The notes beneath the pieces were generated by a model. That model saw only the letters and a program-made list of their open reading frames with translations. It made no database searches and was not told where the DNA came from. From Globodera rostochiensis (Eukaryota > Nematoda > Chromadorea > Rhabditida > Heteroderidae): DNA of 64,000 bases. Position 1 is the first letter of the stretch, and each line of letters begins with the position of its first letter. Position numbers and translations under genes: made by a program. Positions 54,683 through 64,000 of this stretch are shown here, one piece after another. The stretch lies in contig JAEVLN010000020.1 of assembly GCA_018350325.1 (NCBI GenBank), positions 275,546 to 339,545 on the forward strand, given 5' to 3'.

Positions 54683-57098
54683 TCATGGACAATTTGCAAT
54701 TGTTTGTTTGTTATTTGTGTTCCCACCAAAATAATCTGTTGGCAAATGTTTTTGCGCTTTTGTTTAATTGCCTATGAATGTTGAATATTAAATAAATTTA
54801 CATGGGATTTTTTATTATCGATTCGAATTTGTGGATGATACATAACATTGTGTCTTGTCTTGTGTATTTTTTTTGGCTCGAGAGCAAGGCTTTGGACAAA
54901 TATTTATTTTATGTAAAATAATTATGATTTTTTTTTGACCAATGGATGAATGGCATAAAATATATAAATCTTTCGTTGAAGAATAAATAATGTTTAAAGT
55001 TGCGTTAATTGGAAAATAAAATTGCATGCATAAATTAATAAAAATTGAAAGTAAAAAGCAATTAATAAAAACTACACAAAAAGATTCGCCAACCGCCTTT
55101 TTGAGGGTGCGGAAATATAATTAAATTTTTAAATTAGCAACAAAATACTCAGTAATGTATATACACATCGACAGGCCAAAATACAATATTAATTTTATCA
55201 CCGCGAGGGTTTTCTAACAAACTGGTATCCATTAAATTATGATTTTAAATACATCAGCAGCATAAAATTGTTGCTTAGATTATTGTAAAATTAGAAGTTA
55301 AATAATTTAAATAATAAAATATAAAAGATAACAAATAAAATAATCATGTTTATTTTAGTAATTAATTTTAATCTGTATATGATCGACGGGCTTAAAGCTG
55401 TTTAGGGGGTGCCGCTATACCCCGCATTAAAAAATAATTTTTAAAATATATTTTATGAAAATGTAAATCGATTGATAAAGTTCGGTATAACTTAAAAATA
55501 TTATTAAATTTAAATATCTATTTTCGTAAATAAAAACAAATTGCAAATAAAAAATAACATTTAACAAAAATTAACACAAAAATATGAATGAAATAAAACT
55601 GACCACTGGTAATTTAGCAATTGGAGTACACCGGATACCTTGTGACGAAATTAATAACAAATCTATAAATTATCCATATTATAAAAATAGGAATAAAAAA
55701 TGCCGAATGACATACATCATCGCTCTCAAAAATTAAACAAATTTGACCTATTTAATGTCATTGTAGACTTTTAAACGGGTAAAAGGCTTTTGTTAAGAAC
55801 GGGGCCAAATCAACAGACTGCTGCTGGAGTATGCCATATAAACAAAATTGTGAAAAAATATAAAGGCAAATTATAACGCACAACATATTAAAGTCAAATT
55901 TACAACCTAAAAGAAATTGATAATATAGGAATATGAATGAAATACAGTTTTAATCAATTTAAAAAGACCGAGAGATGGCAGGAATGCATGATTAATTAAA
56001 TAAAAGCATTAACAAACATTTTATATGCCAACATTATATTCGGTCTCAAAAATACTTATCTGACATTTTAAAAAAAAATTCAATGTAGAAAATTGTCTTT
56101 AAGCTCAAATAAAATTGGAAAATATTAAATGCATATTACTATACGGTTTATTTTATTTGACTGCTAATTGAAAAGTTTGATTAAAAAACTAAAAATTTGT
56201 CGACTTTTGGACATGATATAGAATTAAACCCATCTTTTATAAAAAGGTCGTAATATGTGAGAATTAATTAAAATTAAATTAAACATTTAACTTCACAAAT
56301 AAACTTTGCCATAAAATGTGTTCAGTTAAAATGATAAATTATTTTGTTTCCGTGTCTGCTTAACCTTCCATTTCTTTGAGACACGATCGTGGCCAAATCG
56401 ACAGACTGCTGCTGGAGTATGTCATATAAACAAAAATTGTGATAAAATATAAAGGCAGTTTATAATGCACACATATTTAAGTCAAATTTACAAACAGTTT
56501 TAATCAATTTAAAAATTTTGGTCAAGCAGGTTGTAATTCAGTTCTGTAAATTATAAATCAATAAAAAATTAACAAAAATGTTAAAACAAGCTTTTGCTGC
56601 GAATGGTCAAAGTCGTTGGCATAGTTATTTAACCCTTATAATATTTAAAAGAATTAAATAACATAACGTTTTTTTGCTTAAAATTAAAATAGGAATAAAT
56701 ATGAATGAAAATTATTTAATCAATCACAAACGAATTTGGCAAAACGAGTGCAGAAAATCAAGTTTTATTGATTGCCTCACACCCATCCACAAATGGTAAT
56801 GGACGTCTTTTGCTTTTATTAAAAAAAATGATTTTTTAAAGATGTTAACAAATTAAAATAAACACATAAAATGCAATGATAAACACCAGAATAAAATAAA
56901 ATTACAAAAAATCAATTATAAAGAGGCAGATTCTTAAAACGAGAAGGTAGATTGGATGACCATGAAACGCCTAAAAACGAATTATTTAAAAATAATAAAC
57001 AATATAAATTAAATAATATTTTGTAGCACTATTTTATTGAAAAAAATCTGCTTCGATTCAGTACTAAAAGAATTAATTTAAAAAATTTGTTTTTAAGT
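54683..57098. other. A-rich stretch with a local duplication
   Basis: Contains the duplicated segment at 55804/56394. No supported exon. TACTAA at 57062 belongs to the exon at 57099. Confidence 0.45.
55804..55916 (+). repeat. Local direct duplication (partner 56394-56496)
   Basis: GACTGCTGCTGGAGTATG and GTCAAATTTACAA occur in both copies, 590 bp apart, with a shared AACAGTTTTAATCAATTTAA farther downstream. Confidence 0.75.
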
Positions 57099-57329
57099 GT
57101 GGTTAGATACGCACCAAACCGCCGCAAGGCGTTGATTCCACGAATTGATTTAAACCGGAAGCACGGAATGTTCTTCTGCGACCTTACTGAAAAAAATTTT
57201 GGATACGAGTACCAACAGATCACAGAACAGCGCATTCGATTTTACGTGTCATTAAGTGCGGGCGATTCAGTTGCAATTGGTGGGCTGTTCATTGTTTTAG
57301 TGGCGTTAATTGAAAAGTTTTTCAAATAA
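57099..57329 (+). CDS. Best exon candidate: C-terminus of a single-pass membrane protein
   Basis: TACTAA (57062) and TTTGTTTTTAAG ending at 57098 provide branch and acceptor. The frame is open for 76 codons to TAA 57327: V-V-R-Y-A-P-N-R-R-K-A-L-I-P-R-I-D-L-N-R, K-H-G-M-F-F-C-D-L-T-E-K-N-F-G-Y-E-Y-Q-Q, then I-T-E-Q-R-I-R-F-Y-V and a hydrophobic segment (S-V-A-I-G-G-L-F-I-V-L-V-A-L-I) capped by E-K-F-F-K. Base composition is balanced and AATAAA follows within a few bases. This fits the last exon of a tail-anchored or C-terminally anchored protein. The family is not recognised. Confidence 0.55.
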   Translation: MVRYAPNRRKALIPRIDLNRKHGMFFCDLTEKNFGYEYQQITEQRIRFYVSLSAGDSVAIGGLFIVLVALIEKFFK

Positions 57330-58084
57330 TAAAATAAATATATAATAAATAGAATATTAAAAAAAAATCACAAAATGATATTGATGAATTTATTAAGATT
57401 GGTTCAGCAGTAATTTTTTTTCCACATCACCAAATTTAACACAAATCTGGAACTTAAATTTACTTTAGAACATTACGCATATTGGGTGATTACGTTGAAT
57501 AAAAATGTGTATCAAACATAATTGATTTAAAATTTGTATTAATTAGAAAGCAGAAAACATTAATTTAGACATATTTCAATCACGGCTAAACAAAAACTTC
57601 AAATTATATGGCAATATTTTTACATTTTTTCGGGGTGTGCAGACGCCCGCACAAATTATTTCGACATTGTTAATTGGTTGTAATTAAGCTCAATTACAAT
57701 TTTTCAATATGATCTCTTTATGATTTTAATATAATTAACAAATATTTCAAAAATAAAGGTTTATTAATTTAATAAAACACAAAAGAGAGCTCCGGTCGGT
57801 CACATGTTGGATGGTACATAAAGTGAAAACATTCATAATTAATTGCCTAAGTTCAAAGCTAAAATCTATATTGTGATTTAATTAATAAAATTCCAATGCA
57901 AACCCGAGAATTGTTGAAAGCGGTAATGACTGTATTACTTATATAACAACAATAAAATATAAAATAAAAGAATAAATTAATATGAATAAAAACCTCTTAT
58001 AGCAAACATTATAAGTAAATGAAAAACAAAAAATAATTCTACTTGTCAATAAATAAATAAATATCTTATCTTATTATTATTTAC

Positions 58085-58265
58085 AATCAAAATATTGCGA
58101 TATATTAATAAAAACTGCAATCAAATGGCTTAATTTAATCACCTATTATTCTTATCTTATCGTTCTCACTTCTTAGCTAGCTTGATTTGAGTGTAGTATC
58201 GTTATTGAATTAATAGATATTTTTAAAAGATTTTTACAATTAATTTAAAATTATTTAATGTGTGA
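58085..58265 (-). repeat. Inverted-repeat copy 2 (partner 53020-53200)
   Basis: AAACTGCAATCAAATGGCTT and CTTATCGTTCTCACTTCTTA are the reverse complement of copy 1. Confidence 0.8.
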
Positions 58266-59164
58266 AATTATAAAAATTATAAAGGCGATTTGTTGGCTTT
58301 TTCAATCTGCTAAAAATATTCCTTATTGGTTTATAAAAGCTCAAAATCTTTTATGAAATTATTGTAGTAAACTTTGGTTTTCTATATTTGAACAATCTTT
58401 TATTTATTAGCAACGCTTAGCTCTATATTTAATTCTTGTCCAGCTAAGGCATAAAGACATCATCAGGCATATCTGGTTGTAAATATTCTCTACAAAAAAT
58501 TATAAAGTATTTAAAATTAATATGAACTCGTTAAAACTGATCTAATTGTTTAAATAATTATATATAAATAATATTACATAAATTAAAATAAGAAATCTTA
58601 ATATTTTTCAATGCTTCCAACAAAATTAGCTAAAAATTTATTAATATAAAATTTCTAAATTTATTGAAATATTTATTTTTTAATTATCCATAATGTCGCA
58701 TATTAAATAAAAATGAGTGTACGAGACTCAGAAATAAAATATAATATTTCCAAAAATAAAAATTTACATTTAGAAATATTGGAATTTATAAATTCCGAAT
58801 CAGTCAGACTTCTAATCTTAGGAAAAATATGGGCGCAGCTTCGTTACTAAGCAACATATTAAAATAATTATTTAGCAAAATAGAGAAAAGTCGAAGAAAA
58901 AGACTGGAGAGCTCATGAAAGATAAAAGTTGAAGAAAAATTATTGTGTAGGTCGTAAATGATATTTATAATCATATCAAATGAATAAAAAAGTTAACAAC
59001 ACAAAATATTAACATAAGACCAAAGGAGCAAAAAATAATACTAAAACGCTTAGTGTTCAAATGATTGGATTGAGCAATAATTTGCTAATTTCATGGAGTA
59101 AAAATTTAATGAACTGTTCTTATATTAAATTGAGATGGAATTTTATTAATGAGAACAAAAAAAA

Positions 59165-59408
59165 ATAAAATTTTATAAAATGATTATATAAATAATAATG
59201 GATTAAACATTCAGCTAATAAAATCAATAAATAAAATGGAATACAATGTAATCTACGGTACAAATGCATAATAACAATGTTTATTAAAAAATTTGATTTA
59301 ATTTATGGCGAGAACCAAAAAAGTGTGACAATTTGTATTTTGGTTTCAGTTAAAGTTTCAATAAATTTTTAAAAAAGCGGCAAAACATTTACAAAAAGTT
59401 GCTGGGCA
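59165..59408 (-). repeat. Inverted copy of the 40143-40395 repeat
   Basis: AATGGAATACAATGTAATCT and TGGCGAGAACCAAAAAAGTG match the reverse complement of the 40-kb copy. Confidence 0.75.
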
Positions 59409-59453
59409 TATAAATTGTTGTTTATTAATCTTACAATGATACACGATTGATAA

Positions 59454-59582
59454 AGGTCAAGAAATACCACAAAAAAACAAAGAAATCAATATCTTTTTTT
59501 TAAATTTTCGGGTGTCTTTGTAATGATAAAGTCATTTAAAAGTTGTTGCCGTGGAATTGATCCGCCCTTGATAATCTGTTGA
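59454..59582 (+). CDS. Coding-like ORF, 42 codons
   Basis: Open from after TAA 59451 to TGA 59580: N-T-T-K-K-Q-R-N-Q-Y-L-F-F-K-F-S-G-V-F-V then M-I-K-S-F-K-S-C-C-R-G-I-D-P-P-L-I-I-C. It has an internal ATG at 59523. The C-terminal part is GC-richer. No acceptor identified. Unrecognised. Confidence 0.24.
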   Translation, partial: RSRNTTKKQRNQYLFFKFSGVFVMIKSFKSCCRGIDPPLIIC

Positions 59583-60260
59583 TCTTATTTTATTTGTTTC
59601 TTTATTAATGAATATTGCCTTTTTATAATGAATCTTTAATTTTAGCTATTGTATTGAGGTTTAACGAATAAGAATCGGGTGAATATATAGAGCATTTATA
59701 ATTTTTGGGTTTGTACAATAATTATTTAAATTTTATTGAGCTTAAGTATTTTTTTAATAATAAAACTACATCAGATGATTTTAATTAGGTTACTAATTTA
59801 ATTCTTTGGTTATTATGTTTGGTAACAAATAATATAAAATATATAAACGGACCGCATGGACTGCTCGTTTTCTATTTTTGTTTTGTAAATTTTATTGAAA
59901 AAATTGTTTAATTTAAATGTAAAACATATAATAAAAATTTATTTATTTAAATCTTAAAATATATCAGAGTCAAATGCAAAAACATTAAACAAAAACCGCT
60001 AATATTACAGAAATACAGAATTATAATTTTGGTCTCTGCCGATATTACTGCGCAACAAATCAAATACGAAGCTGGAGTTCACGAGCTAACCAAAAATGAA
60101 CAGCTTATAATTTTAACTCAATAAGATTTGCGTTTATATAAATAAAAAAAATATAAAAATTGATCAATTAAATGAAATATTAACTCATAAAGTTCTTGTT
60201 TTAGTTTTTAGATTATATTTATAAAAAAAATTGGTTAATGTGAATTTAATATTATTTAAC
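59583..60260. other. AT-rich stretch, no gene seen
   Basis: GC patch at 60,035-60,090 has stops in all frames. Confidence 0.45.
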
Positions 60261-60370
60261 TTAATTATGTTTTAGGGTTAAAGTTTCCATAATACTCCTA
60301 TGGTTTATGGAAAGATCATAATCATGCATTCCTGCCATCTCGTCTTCATTCTTCTTTGACGAGAACAGCC
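60261..60370 (-). CDS. Exon 5 (last) of a minus-strand gene model
   Basis: The acidic, hydrophilic frame ends at TAA 60261: L-F-S-S-K-K-N-E-D-E-M-A-G-M-H-D-Y-D-L-S then I-N-H-R-S-I-M-E-T-L-T-L-K-H-N. Upstream bases to 60392 also keep the frame (H-D-D-H-D-E-G). This composition is not produced by AT-rich background, and the opposite strand does not give a similar reading. The acceptor (GATCATGACGAAG) is weak. In the model it receives phase 1 from the exon at 61160. Confidence 0.42.
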
Positions 60371-61159
60371 CTTCGTCATGATCATCATGCAGTTATGTCA
60401 CTTTGTTTGTTTTTTCCATAAATTTCAGTCAAAATTTTTAAATTTTACGTTTTTGTTAAAGTTTTAGATTTATTTTAGTTTGTGTTGTTTTGCAATTTAT
60501 TATTTTTCGCGGCATTTGCAAAATTGCATTTTATCCTTCTTGGTTTTGTTTATTAAGACAACAATTTTTTAAATTTATCAGCTTGCCAATTTTTCAAGGA
60601 TTAGATATTTATTTGTCAATGAAAGCCTTTATTCACTTCAATTAAGAAACTAATTTTTTAATTAAAATGCGTTTTCGATGTTGCCTAAAATACGTGTGTT
60701 TGATATATCAATAGCTGTCAAGTCCAATATTTTAAATGTTTATTTCAAATTTTTCTCCTTTTATCATTTCGACTTTTGCTCCTATTATGTCTTAAAGAGA
60801 CGCGCATTCTTAGTTTGAAAAAAGTTGAATTGTGGTCCCTGAAAGGTGATAGACGCCGCAACGGTTGATATTATTTGTAATCTTTTAGCTGTTCTTCTAA
60901 AACAAAGTAAATTTTTAATTTAATTATAAGCAAAAGGTAAGATCGTTATCGAGACTGGAGATTTTTTTATTTTATTGAAATTCTTGGTCATTTTTAAGCT
61001 TCTACTACTCAGTTTATTTAATTTAGTTTTACTGAATAATAAATATCGTTTTCGTTGGATTCATTGTAAGATGAATTAATGATTATTTTTTTATTTTTAA
61101 ATGATAAACTTTGAGCTTTTAAAAGTTTCTTATTTTATAAAGGTTTAATAATTTTTTAC

Positions 61160-61250
61160 TTTTTGGGTTATATCTTTGAAATTGTATCGTTGGATTAGGA
61201 ACTGTTCGTTGGATAAGTGGCGCCACGTTCTCATCGTTTTGTTCTTCGGA
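61160..61250 (-). CDS. Exon 4 of the minus-strand gene model
   Basis: Minus strand: GCTAAAC and TTTTTACTTTTG...GGGAG before 61250, and a donor GTAAAA after 61160. The frame reads S-E-E-Q-N-D-E-N-V-A-P-L-I-Q-R-T-V-P-N-P then T-I-Q-F-Q-R-Y-N-P-K. It stays open past the donor to TAA 61119 and upstream to 61286. Acidic/polar character matches exon 5. The plus-strand frame over the same bases (61152-61286) is regarded as a shadow. Confidence 0.42.
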
Positions 61251-62369
61251 CTCCCATTCACAAAAGTAAAAATGTTTAGCAGATAATTAAATTATATGTA
61301 TTGTTATGTTGTCTTTATTTTAAACTTAAAAATTGTTAAAATAAAGATTTTAGTGAAGTTTTTGTTTATGTAAGTTTCTATTAGTTTTGTTAATGTCATC
61401 ATTTGTTTTTTTTAAACTTGAAGTTAGTTATGCATTTCGGCTGCTTTCAGTTTAAGAGATTTTAAAATTTATTTTCCTTGCATTAATATTTCACCCAAAT
61501 ATTTTTTTATTGCTTCCTAATTTATACGTCACTTAAATACTTTTAATTTGAAAATAGTTATCAGAAAGTTGTTTTATTTAAGCAAATAAATCTCCTCTTT
61601 TTTTTGTTAAAAATCCAAGGTGTCATACTGCTTCTTCGATATTTTTTAAATTCAACAATAAGTTCTGCTTTGGGGGGATTTTTTTTTGTTACTTATGTCA
61701 CTGATTTAATTATTTATAGTTTTGCTTGCCTAATAATTTGGCTTTTTGATACTTTACTTTTACATTAGATTAGAATAATCTGGTTGCATTTATTTTGATT
61801 TTTCCTTAAATTTATATTATTAAATGGTTTATATTAAATTTTATAAATACATAAAATATTTTCCATCTTTTATTTATGCCATTTTTTATTGGCATTTAAG
61901 CAATATCTTTGATTTTACAATTTATAATTAAATTTTACCTTTATATGTAGTCTGCAATTTTTGTTTACTTTTTTGTCCTATGCCAACCTAAAGAAATTCC
62001 TTTGATATTTTTATTCCATATTTCTTCTGATGCCTATTTCTAAAAGTTAAATATTTTTTTGTTAAAAGAATGCATATTAAATTACATATTCAAAATGATT
62101 TTCTTTAATTTTATTAATCTTACGGGGTTTTAGAATATTTTTTAGAGCTAAATCATTTTTGTTTGTTTTACATTAGGTTATGAATCTTGCATCTTTATAT
62201 ATACAATTTTTTTTTTAAATTTACACCATTATTTTTTGAGTGGGTGTAACAATAAATGAATTTTATTTTAATTCTATTATTTAATGCAAATTTAAATTTA
62301 TGTCTTTCAATTTTTTTATTTTAAACCTAGAAATTAATATAATTTTTTAATAATTTATTTTTTATTGGA

Positions 62370-62465
62370 AATCCATGACGGCCTAACATAAAATGTGTCG
62401 CACCAACTCGTACGCTACTCGGGAATTTTACAATAGTTGTTATATTTTTAATTTGTTATCTTAAA
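62370..62465 (-). CDS. Further minus-strand coding-like islet
   Basis: Between exons 4 and 3 of the model a GC patch is open in two minus frames; one reads K-F-P-S-S-V-R-V-G-A-T-H-F-M-L-G-R-H-G-F. It could be an additional or alternative exon but no donor-acceptor pair fits the phases. Boundaries approximate. Confidence 0.22.
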
Positions 62466-62576
62466 AAATTTTAGATAAAAATTTATTAAAGGATCGTTTT
62501 TGTTTAAAGATTCTGTGAACTGCTTTAATTTAGAATAATGAAGCTGCACACTTTCACACTTTTAGAAAATATAAAC

Positions 62577-62639
62577 ATTTTTTATCATTTGCATATTGGC
62601 CGCTCTGTTCCCTCTCTTTTCGATTAAGGTCATGCTTGA
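62577..62639 (-). CDS. Exon 3 of the minus-strand gene model
   Basis: A near-perfect acceptor (TTTGACTCCCCCCAACAG) ends at 62640. In the chosen phase the exon reads S-S-M-T-L-I-E-K-R-G-N-R-A-A-N-M-Q-M-I-K and N. The donor GTTTAT is weak. Another frame from the same acceptor (K-H-D-L-N-R-K-E-R-E-Q-S-G-Q-Y-A-N-D) is equally coding-like and would use GTGTGA as donor, so the phase here is not secure. Confidence 0.36.
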
Positions 62640-62659
62640 CTGTTGGGGGGAGTCAAATA

Positions 62660-62870
62660 GAAATTTTTTCCTATTAATTATAAATAATAATTTGTGTCAT
62701 TTTATTTTTACCTTTAATCATTTATTTCTTTTCTATCAATAATTTTGAATTGATATTTTACATTTTTTTAATTTTGTTTTTAATATTTTTCATTTTTTTC
62801 ATAATTGTTATTTTAGTTTTCATTTGTAATATTTTAATTTAAATTTTTACTCGTTCGTCACGTTTACGGC
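62660..62870. other. AT-rich intron-like stretch
   Basis: T-rich on the plus strand; no feature beyond being intron in the model. Confidence 0.4.
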
Positions 62871-63023
62871 CTTTTTAAAAATTGAAGGGCAAATTTGTCC
62901 CTAGTCCTTAATTAAAACTATTTATATCAATTTTTATTATCAGTTTAGCCCTTTCCAAAGCTTTTTGCTAAATTTGAAGTAATTTTAATTTAAATTCAGC
63001 CTTAATTACATATATTTTACGAC

Positions 63024-63077
63024 CTTAATAAGTGAGATTGATTTTTGATCACGGCATCGCAGCCAATTTTTATTTGA
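63024..63077 (-). CDS. Exon 2 of the minus-strand gene model
   Basis: Acceptor GTTGTCGTTTGTAAAG ends at 63078; donor AG/GTCGTA at 63023. The 18 codons read S-N-K-N-W-L-R-C-R-D-Q-K-S-I-S-L-I-K. A second frame (Q-I-K-I-G-C-D-A-V-I-K-N-Q-S-H) is also open. Length 54 keeps phase. Confidence 0.3.
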
Positions 63078-63407
63078 CTTTACAAACGACAACACTTGTT
63101 ATTTTTTAAGACAAATACATGAGATAATTATCCTAGTTTATTTTAATATGAAATATTGCTAATTTGAATTTATATAACTTCTTATAAACTTTTCTCCTTA
63201 TAAATATTATTTTGTGTTTTTTTGAATAGCGAATTTGCTATATTTATGTTATACTTTTTAATAGAATGTGTTATTTTTTTCATAAATTATCGTAATGACA
63301 TTTTGCATATCGATACAAATTTATTGAATTCAATTTGCTGTTAATTTTTATTTGAGCAATTTGCTTGCAATTCCTTGTATATTTAAGGGGTACCTAATTG
63401 GTTTTAC

Positions 63408-63431
63408 ACTAAGTGCAGGCGTTCCTCCCAT
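63408..63431 (-). CDS. Exon 1 of the minus-strand gene model, start codon
   Basis: ATG at 63429-63431 has an excellent context (ACAATGG). The open frame reads M-G-G-T-P-A-L-S and, if unspliced, continues V-K-P-I-R-Y-P-L-N-I-Q-G-I-A-S-K-L-L-K to a stop. A donor GTAAAA after the eighth codon makes the five exons sum to 342 nt, exactly 114 codons. The upstream frame is also open (N-K-A-S-K-N-S-E-F-T), so the true start may lie in an earlier exon. Confidence 0.3.
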
Positions 63432-63699
63432 TGTGAATTCACTATTTTTCGAAGCTTTATTTTTATTTGTATATTATTGTATTTTAGTTAAACTATAAAA
63501 TTTGATTTTTATTTTGCCGATATCTAAATTAAAGATAATTGAGCTAAAGCTTTTTGCTGTTTCCTCCGTTCTTAATATATTTTTGAAAAAAATATTGTAA
63601 AAAATTTTGGCTAAGCATTATTTATATGTCCAGTAATCTTTTATTTTATAAATATACTTTTTTTTATAGTCTCATTTTTACTCTTAAAATTTTTATGCT
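63432..63699. other. T-rich stretch, no gene seen
   Basis: No supported ORF; would be 5' flank or intron of the minus-strand model. Confidence 0.4.
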
Positions 63700-63992
63700 N
63701 TATATATCAAAAAAAAATNTTNANNNATTTTTTTTTTTTGTAAATTACATTTATCAGTTTTTTAATATNTTTAANTTTTANGCAGACGNANTCCTATTCA
63801 TTATAGATTGACATTATNCAGGTATTTCGACAGTTTTTTNGTTTAAATAGTTGAGTTTTAATCGCATTAAAAATTTTTNNTTNATTTTTTNATTNATTAC
63901 AAATTTTTAGGTAGAATATATTTTTATAATAATTNTGAATTTTGTTGGTTTAACNCATGCAGAATAGTGTCGAAAAATCAGATTTTATCTTC
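63700..63992. other. Low-quality sequence with scattered N
   Basis: About twenty isolated or clustered Ns in T-rich DNA up to the end of the data. A 61-codon frame across this part (63626-63811) is unreliable. Confidence 0.9.
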
Positions 63993-64000
63993 NCCTTATT

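Larger units (their letters stand above)
57330..59453. other. A-rich stretch with two inverted repeat copies
   Basis: Holds 58085-58265 and 59165-59408. No exon could be supported. Plus strand reverts to T-rich at ~59.4 kb. Confidence 0.45.

Noticed and set aside
61152..61286. Plus-strand 44-codon frame with a hydrophobic centre
   Set aside because: Likely shadow of the acidic minus-strand exon, which has better splice signals.
1..63992. CRISPR arrays, rRNA, bacterial promoters or terminators
   Set aside because: None seen; the only regular repeats are tandem satellite units without spacers.

Overview
This window is AT-rich (about three quarters A+T by eye) eukaryotic DNA. It has no operons, no ribosome-binding-site-led ORFs and no long open frames. 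It looks like introns and intergenic DNA of an invertebrate-type animal or other intron-rich eukaryote. The reasons are several non-autonomous hAT-type DNA transposons (three with convincing 8-bp target duplications), tRNA-derived fragments, a ~108-bp satellite in three arrays, and small GC-richer islets that often sit just after splice-acceptor-like sequences, sometimes with a TACTAA-type branch site upstream. The species cannot be named from the sequence. No rRNA, intact tRNA, CRISPR array or complete recognisable gene was found.

Layout. 0-9 kb: satellite array A (3.44-4.0 kb), a 1,016-bp hAT element with a perfect 8-bp duplication (5,864-6,879), and a few GC islets. 9-13.4 kb: a 180-bp hAT MITE, a 69-bp tandem duplication, a GCGGCCCGAA-ended transposon (11,186-11,971) carrying a nested 85-bp hAT MITE, and satellite array B (inverted). 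13.4-22 kb: mostly featureless, plus half of a fold-back repeat (18.7 kb). 22.5-25.2 kb: satellite array C and a second copy of the 1-kb hAT family. 25-33 kb: coding-like minus-strand pieces (25.6, 29.7, 32.3-32.6 kb) and a transposon end. 33.3-38.2 kb: plus-strand exon candidates, the best at 36,760-36,963. 38-47 kb: a tRNA-like SINE next to a hAT element (41.5-41.85 kb), a 530-bp duplicate of the 28.9-kb segment, and exon candidates at 42.6, 43.1, 45.8 and 46.2 kb. 48-57.3 kb: plus-strand exon candidates around a 678-base assembly gap, ending in the longest one (57,099-57,329). 59-63.4 kb: a phase-consistent but unproven five-exon minus-strand gene model. The last ~290 bases contain scattered Ns.

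How it fits together. The islets are most simply read as small exons in kilobase-scale introns, possibly from several genes on both strands. None of the encoded peptides is recognised. Most exon calls rest on an open frame plus splice-like flanks, which arise by chance in such DNA, so confidences are low. The mobile-element calls with matching target duplications are firm. A striking global feature is that the plus strand alternates between T-rich and A-rich blocks, and dispersed repeat copies in opposite orientation sit in blocks of opposite skew.
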